A stretch of 64,000 nucleotides of DNA from Myxococcus stipitatus DSM 14675 (lineage in GTDB: Bacteria > Myxococcota > Myxococcia > Myxococcales > Myxococcaceae): assembly GCF_000331735.1 (NCBI RefSeq), contig NC_020126.1, positions 10,187,501 through 10,251,500 of the forward strand, read 5' to 3'. Each line of letters opens with the position of its first letter. The first letter of the stretch is position 1. Below, one piece after another: positions 61,239 through 64,000 of this stretch. The notes below the pieces were generated by a model. The model was not told the origin of the DNA and did no database searches. It saw only the letters and a program-made list of their open reading frames with translations. The translations under genes were made by a program, and so were the position numbers.

Positions 61239-62123
61239 TCAAGGGGAGGGTTTGGGGCCTCTCACCCCGGGCGGCATCAGCTCCGTACGCACATCCCACA
61301 ACTCCGGGAAGAATCGCAAATCCAACGCCTTGCGGAGGAAACCCACACCGGAGGAGCCGCCGGTGCCCTGCTTGAAGCCGATGATGCGCATCACCGTCAT
61401 CATGTGGCGGTAGCGCCAGAGCTGGAAGCGCTCCTCGGTATCCACCAGCTTCTCGCACATCTCATAGGCATCCCAGTGCGCGTCGATGTCCTCGTAGATG
61501 CGCCGGAAGACCTCCACCACCGCGGGGCTCTTCTCGTAGGGCTTGCGCCAGTCCCGCCGGGCGTGGTCCTCGGGAACGGCATGCCCCTTCCGCGCCAGGT
61601 AGCGGAGGAACTCGTCATACAGGCTGGGGGACTGGAGCAGCCGCTCCAGCTCGCCATGGACCTCCGGCTGGTGGCGGAAGGGACCCAGGGCATTCACGTC
61701 CTTGTTGCCCAACAGGAACTCCAGCGCCCGGTACTGCCAGCTCTGGAAGCCAGACGCCGGCCCCAGCGCGTCCCGGAACTCCAGGTACTCATTGGGCGTG
61801 AGCGTCTCCAGGACACTCCACTGCTCGAAGAGCATCCGCTGGATGTGGGCCACCCGCGCGAAAATCTTGAAAGAGGGCTCCAGCCGGTCCGCCTGGACAT
61901 AGCGGATACACGCGCTCAGCTCGTGGATGAGAAGCTTCATCCACAGCTCGCTCGTCTGATGCTGGATGATGAAGAGCAGCTCGTCGTGGTGCGGGGGCTG
62001 CGAGCGCGGAACCTGCGCCGTCAACAGCCGGTCGAGCTGTAGGTATTCACCGTACGTGGTCCGTCCGGCCAGGTCGGTGATGATTCCAGGCTCCAAATCT
62101 CGAGTCTTCATGGGCCCGGGCAT
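61239..62123 (-). CDS. kynA: Tryptophan 2,3-dioxygenase
   Basis: 294 residues, normal length. It opens the indole ring of L-tryptophan to N-formylkynurenine with O2, the first step of the kynurenine pathway. The N-terminal TTYGEYLQLDRLLTAQ and FIIQHQTSELWMKLLIHEL (distal active-site H55) are intact, as is the haem-ligating His in LWRYRHMMTVMRIIG, and the closing GTGGSSGVGFLRKAL matches the family. Start: ATG 62123 has GGGG six bases upstream; ATG 62111 (MKTRDLEPG) is also possible. The rest of the kynurenine pathway (kynB, kynU) is not in the window. Confidence 0.97.
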   Translation of the reverse strand: MPGPMKTRDLEPGIITDLAGRTTYGEYLQLDRLLTAQVPRSQPPHHDELLFIIQHQTSELWMKLLIHELSACIRYVQADRLEPSFKIFARVAHIQRMLFEQWSVLETLTPNEYLEFRDALGPASGFQSWQYRALEFLLGNKDVNALGPFRHQPEVHGELERLLQSPSLYDEFLRYLARKGHAVPEDHARRDWRKPYEKSPAVVEVFRRIYEDIDAHWDAYEMCEKLVDTEERFQLWRYRHMMTVMRIIGFKQGTGGSSGVGFLRKALDLRFFPELWDVRTELMPPGVRGPKPSP

Positions 62124-62255
62124 TCATGCCCCTGCAAGCCCCCGCGGGCAAGACTTCCCGTACGGGCTTTCTCCCGAACCCTCTCCAGACAACGGAGGGC
62201 AGGTTGACGGAAGTCGCGGTCACTCTCTGCCCGGGCCGGGGCAGCGTGCCGCTGA

Positions 62256-62792
62256 TTAACCGTTCGCGGCTTGCGCTGCTGCTGCCAGAGCCTTCGACGC
62301 GGCGCGGCCACGCGGAAGCTTGATGTCATCCACGCTGTCGGCCGGCGCGTAGTCAACCCACGCGGACGGACGGCGGTTGGTCTTCTCCAGCATCCGCAGC
62401 TTCTGGTAGTGCGCGGCGCAGTAGCCCTTGGTCCGGCTGGGCTTGCCGCAGCCGATGATGGCGCACACGCGCGAGCCATCCGCGCTGGCCACCGCGGGCT
62501 TGCGACCCCGGCGCTTGCCACCCACCGGAGCGGCCACCGGGGCGCTCATCGCGCCACGCGCCGCCGCGGGGGGACGGCCCACCGCCTTGCGGCCGGCCTT
62601 CGCCGCCGGAGCCTGGGCGCCGAACAGGGGCCCCACGACCTCGGCCAGCGGCGCCAGTCGCTCCGCCACGTTGCGCAGCGCATCCAGGTCCGCCGTGCCG
62701 GACTCCAGGCGGGAGACCACGTCACGCAGCGGCTTGAGCTGGACTTCGATTTCGTTACGGATCATGTCCCGAAACGCTTTATCCACGGACAT
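62256..62792 (-). CDS. CxxxxC...CxxH zinc-finger-like protein, paralogue B
   Basis: 178 residues. It matches the gene at 8709-9284 throughout: an N-terminal helix (VDKAFRDMIRNEIEVQLKPL), a basic linker (GGKRRGRKPA), C110-x4-C115-x9-C125-x2-H128 in CAIIGCGKPSRTKGYCAAHY, then KLRMLEKTNRRPSAWVD and LPRGRAASKALAA. The upstream region (62793-62960) is unusually AT-rich, with TTGACAGG on the minus strand, and may hold a strong promoter. The zinc site resembles HNH-associated phage fingers without a nuclease motif. Probably a DNA-binding, nucleoid-type protein. Function unknown. Confidence 0.78.
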   Translation of the reverse strand: MSVDKAFRDMIRNEIEVQLKPLRDVVSRLESGTADLDALRNVAERLAPLAEVVGPLFGAQAPAAKAGRKAVGRPPAAARGAMSAPVAAPVGGKRRGRKPAVASADGSRVCAIIGCGKPSRTKGYCAAHYQKLRMLEKTNRRPSAWVDYAPADSVDDIKLPRGRAASKALAAAAQAANG

Positions 62793-63040
62793 TCGTTCAA
62801 TCCTCGTCTTGGCTAGTCTGGGAGTTGAAGGACTAGATGGGGGAGTTGATTTGTGAAGCCGCTCATACCCATACCTGTCAATTTAGGATTTGTCTAAAGG
62901 AAGCGATAAAAGATGTGTAAAAGGTGTGACTGGCGGACGTATCACCCCCCCGCCGTCCCAGGTCGGGTCGCATTCCAGTGAGACGGGAACGGCGCTCAGC
63001 CGTCCCGCCAGCGGTCATCCGCCCTGGGGCCCGCCCCGAA

Positions 63041-63490
63041 TCAATGCCCTGCATGGCCGCGAGCACGCAGTGCATTGCGCGCCCGGGTCAGCTCCAGGCT
63101 CAACACCTGCTGCTCCTGCGGGTCCAGCACCGTGGTGAGCCTGGGCAGCAATGCCCTCTCCTCTTCTTGGAAATGCGCGACCCACAGGTCCTCGAGCGCC
63201 AGGACACGGGCCAGCCAATCCGCGCTCCCCGGCGTCAGCTCCTCCAACTCATCCATGAGCTCACGCATGGCCAGTGACTCCTCGGCCAGCCGGCGCGCCC
63301 GGTGGCGCCCCTCCACCCGGGCCACCCACGGCTGAAGACACCGCTCCTCCAGCCACATGTGCTGTCGCAGCAACGCCAACAGCTCCCGCTGGGCACTGAG
63401 AGGCTCTGGCTCGGCACTGGAGACAAGCCGCGCGAAGCGCTCCTCCAGCGCATGGTGCTCCTCGACGAGGATGTCGAACGGGCCTCCCAT
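63041..63490 (-). CDS. Hemerythrin-like HHE domain protein
   Basis: 149 residues, four-helix bundle. The His/Glu ligand pattern is seen in EEHHALEERFARL, LRQHMWLEERCLQP, HRARRLAEES and LWVAHFQEEERALLPRL, giving a di-iron site. HHE proteins sense or scavenge O2, NO or iron. The start is uncertain: ATG 63490 (MGGPFDIL) has GAGGG close upstream; ATG 63502 and TTG 63526 are in frame. AT-rich DNA (63543-63570; TTTTAATAATG on the minus strand) upstream could be its promoter. Confidence 0.82.
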   Translation of the reverse strand: MGGPFDILVEEHHALEERFARLVSSAEPEPLSAQRELLALLRQHMWLEERCLQPWVARVEGRHRARRLAEESLAMRELMDELEELTPGSADWLARVLALEDLWVAHFQEEERALLPRLTTVLDPQEQQVLSLELTRARNALRARGHAGH

Positions 63491-64000
63491 GCCCTCAACC
63501 ATCCGCACGGTACCGGAGGCAGACAACCGGAGGCGCCCTTCATTCGCACATTATTAAAACTCAAACAATCGGGTGAGCAGTCGTTCAGCGGGGTGAAACA
63601 ACGGCGGGAGGCTGCCGCACCCGAGGCGGCCGTGCCCATGGGAGAGGACGCGAAGCGTTGCCTACTCAAAGCAACCTCCCACGGTGGGCCCGTCGCGCCC
63701 CCCCGAGGACGGTGCGTGCTATTGGCGAGCCCGGAGGAGTGGAGGCGGGGGCCTGTCTGGCCGCTCCGCCGGGCAGGCGACAGGCGCGGCCCGCACAGGC
63801 TCACAGGCTCACAGGCTCACAGGCTCGGTGGCTCGCAGGCTCGGTGGCTCACGGGCCACGAGAGGGCGGCCCCGGTGGCGGGGACTCCCCGGGGTGGCAA
63901 GGATTGAGGGAGCTCGCCCTTTGCCTGGGAGTCCCAGGAATGAGAGACGTCGCCGCCCGCTGGGCCCGTAGCACCCTGTTGTTCTTGTCGCGACAGCGCT
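63491..64000. other. 510 bp right-end region
   Basis: It lies upstream of the hemerythrin-like gene. It starts with an AT-rich stretch (63540-63575) that probably holds that gene's leftward promoter, and contains an octanucleotide repeat (63799-63854). The rest shows no convincing gene on either strand; a gene may start beyond the window edge. Confidence 0.4.
63799..63854. repeat. Seven-unit octanucleotide repeat
   Basis: Seven head-to-tail 8 bp units of consensus GCTCRSRG: three exact GCTCACAG copies, then GCTCGGTG, GCTCGCAG, GCTCGGTG and GCTCACGG. It lies in non-coding DNA. Such tracts vary in copy number between strains. Confidence 0.85.

Overview
The window reads as chromosomal DNA of a myxobacterium, most likely Myxococcaceae (Myxococcus, Corallococcus or Pyxidicoccus type). 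The reasons are very high G+C with strong third-position G/C bias, long open antisense frames behind nearly every gene, eukaryotic-like Ser/Thr kinases, many orphan and hybrid histidine kinases, a TIGR02265/DUF2378-like protein, an AgmX/PglI-like envelope protein and several large proteins of unknown function. The genus cannot be fixed from the sequence alone. I see no tRNA or rRNA gene, CRISPR array, insertion sequence or prophage.

Layout. The left end (1-300) carries three tandem leftward promoters of stable-RNA type whose product lies outside the window. 0.5-5.4 kb: fatty acid hydroxylase-like membrane protein, peptide deformylase, NTF2-like protein, MarR regulator, and a KAS III-like / DUF2378 / secreted-protein group. 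6-9.3 kb: MASE1 histidine kinase, a protein with an SSB-type C-terminal tail, and a zinc-finger-like protein with a paralogue at 62.3 kb. 9.8-14.1 kb: MoxR ATPase, VWA protein and transketolase, closed by a strong terminator. 14.3-23.7 kb: a four-repeat protein, a triple operator-like site, truB with an overlapping ATPase gene, a peptidase homologue that seems to have lost its catalytic residues, an envelope zinc-ribbon protein, a DPP4-type peptidase and a divergent LysR regulator. 24-29.6 kb: AraC regulator, thioredoxin reductase-like enzyme, LVIVD-repeat lipoprotein, and a compact OLD-type ATPase plus DUF3226 (TOPRIM-like) pair that looks like a PARIS-style defence module.

29.6-38.4 kb is a signalling block: single-domain REC, transmembrane hybrid kinase and REC-Hpt-REC-REC-GGDEF protein in one overlapping operon, two tandem HTH regulators, an intact Ser/Thr kinase and a kinase homologue with an altered DFG motif. 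38.5-45.5 kb: two hypothetical proteins, a CBS-pair protein, a Kelch lipoprotein with a TPR-like partner, and a periplasmic redox cluster (tandem-Rieske protein, YceI, b561-like membrane protein). 45.8-53.1 kb: GAF histidine kinase, a large hypothetical, SCO1-like protein, a 0.55 kb array of repeated terminator-like hairpins behind a two-gene operon of unknown function, a macrodomain protein and a degenerate sigma-54 activator relative. 53.3-64 kb: triple-Usp protein, GspG-like protein, MshEN-REC-adenylate cyclase, four-GAF histidine kinase, RMD1-like protein, tryptophan 2,3-dioxygenase, the second zinc-finger paralogue and a hemerythrin-like protein.

Most promising for novelty: the ATPase/DUF3226 pair, the tandem-Rieske/YceI/b561 cluster, the terminator array with its two unknown genes, the SSB-tail protein, and several apparently dead enzymes (peptidase, kinase, sigma-54 AAA+).
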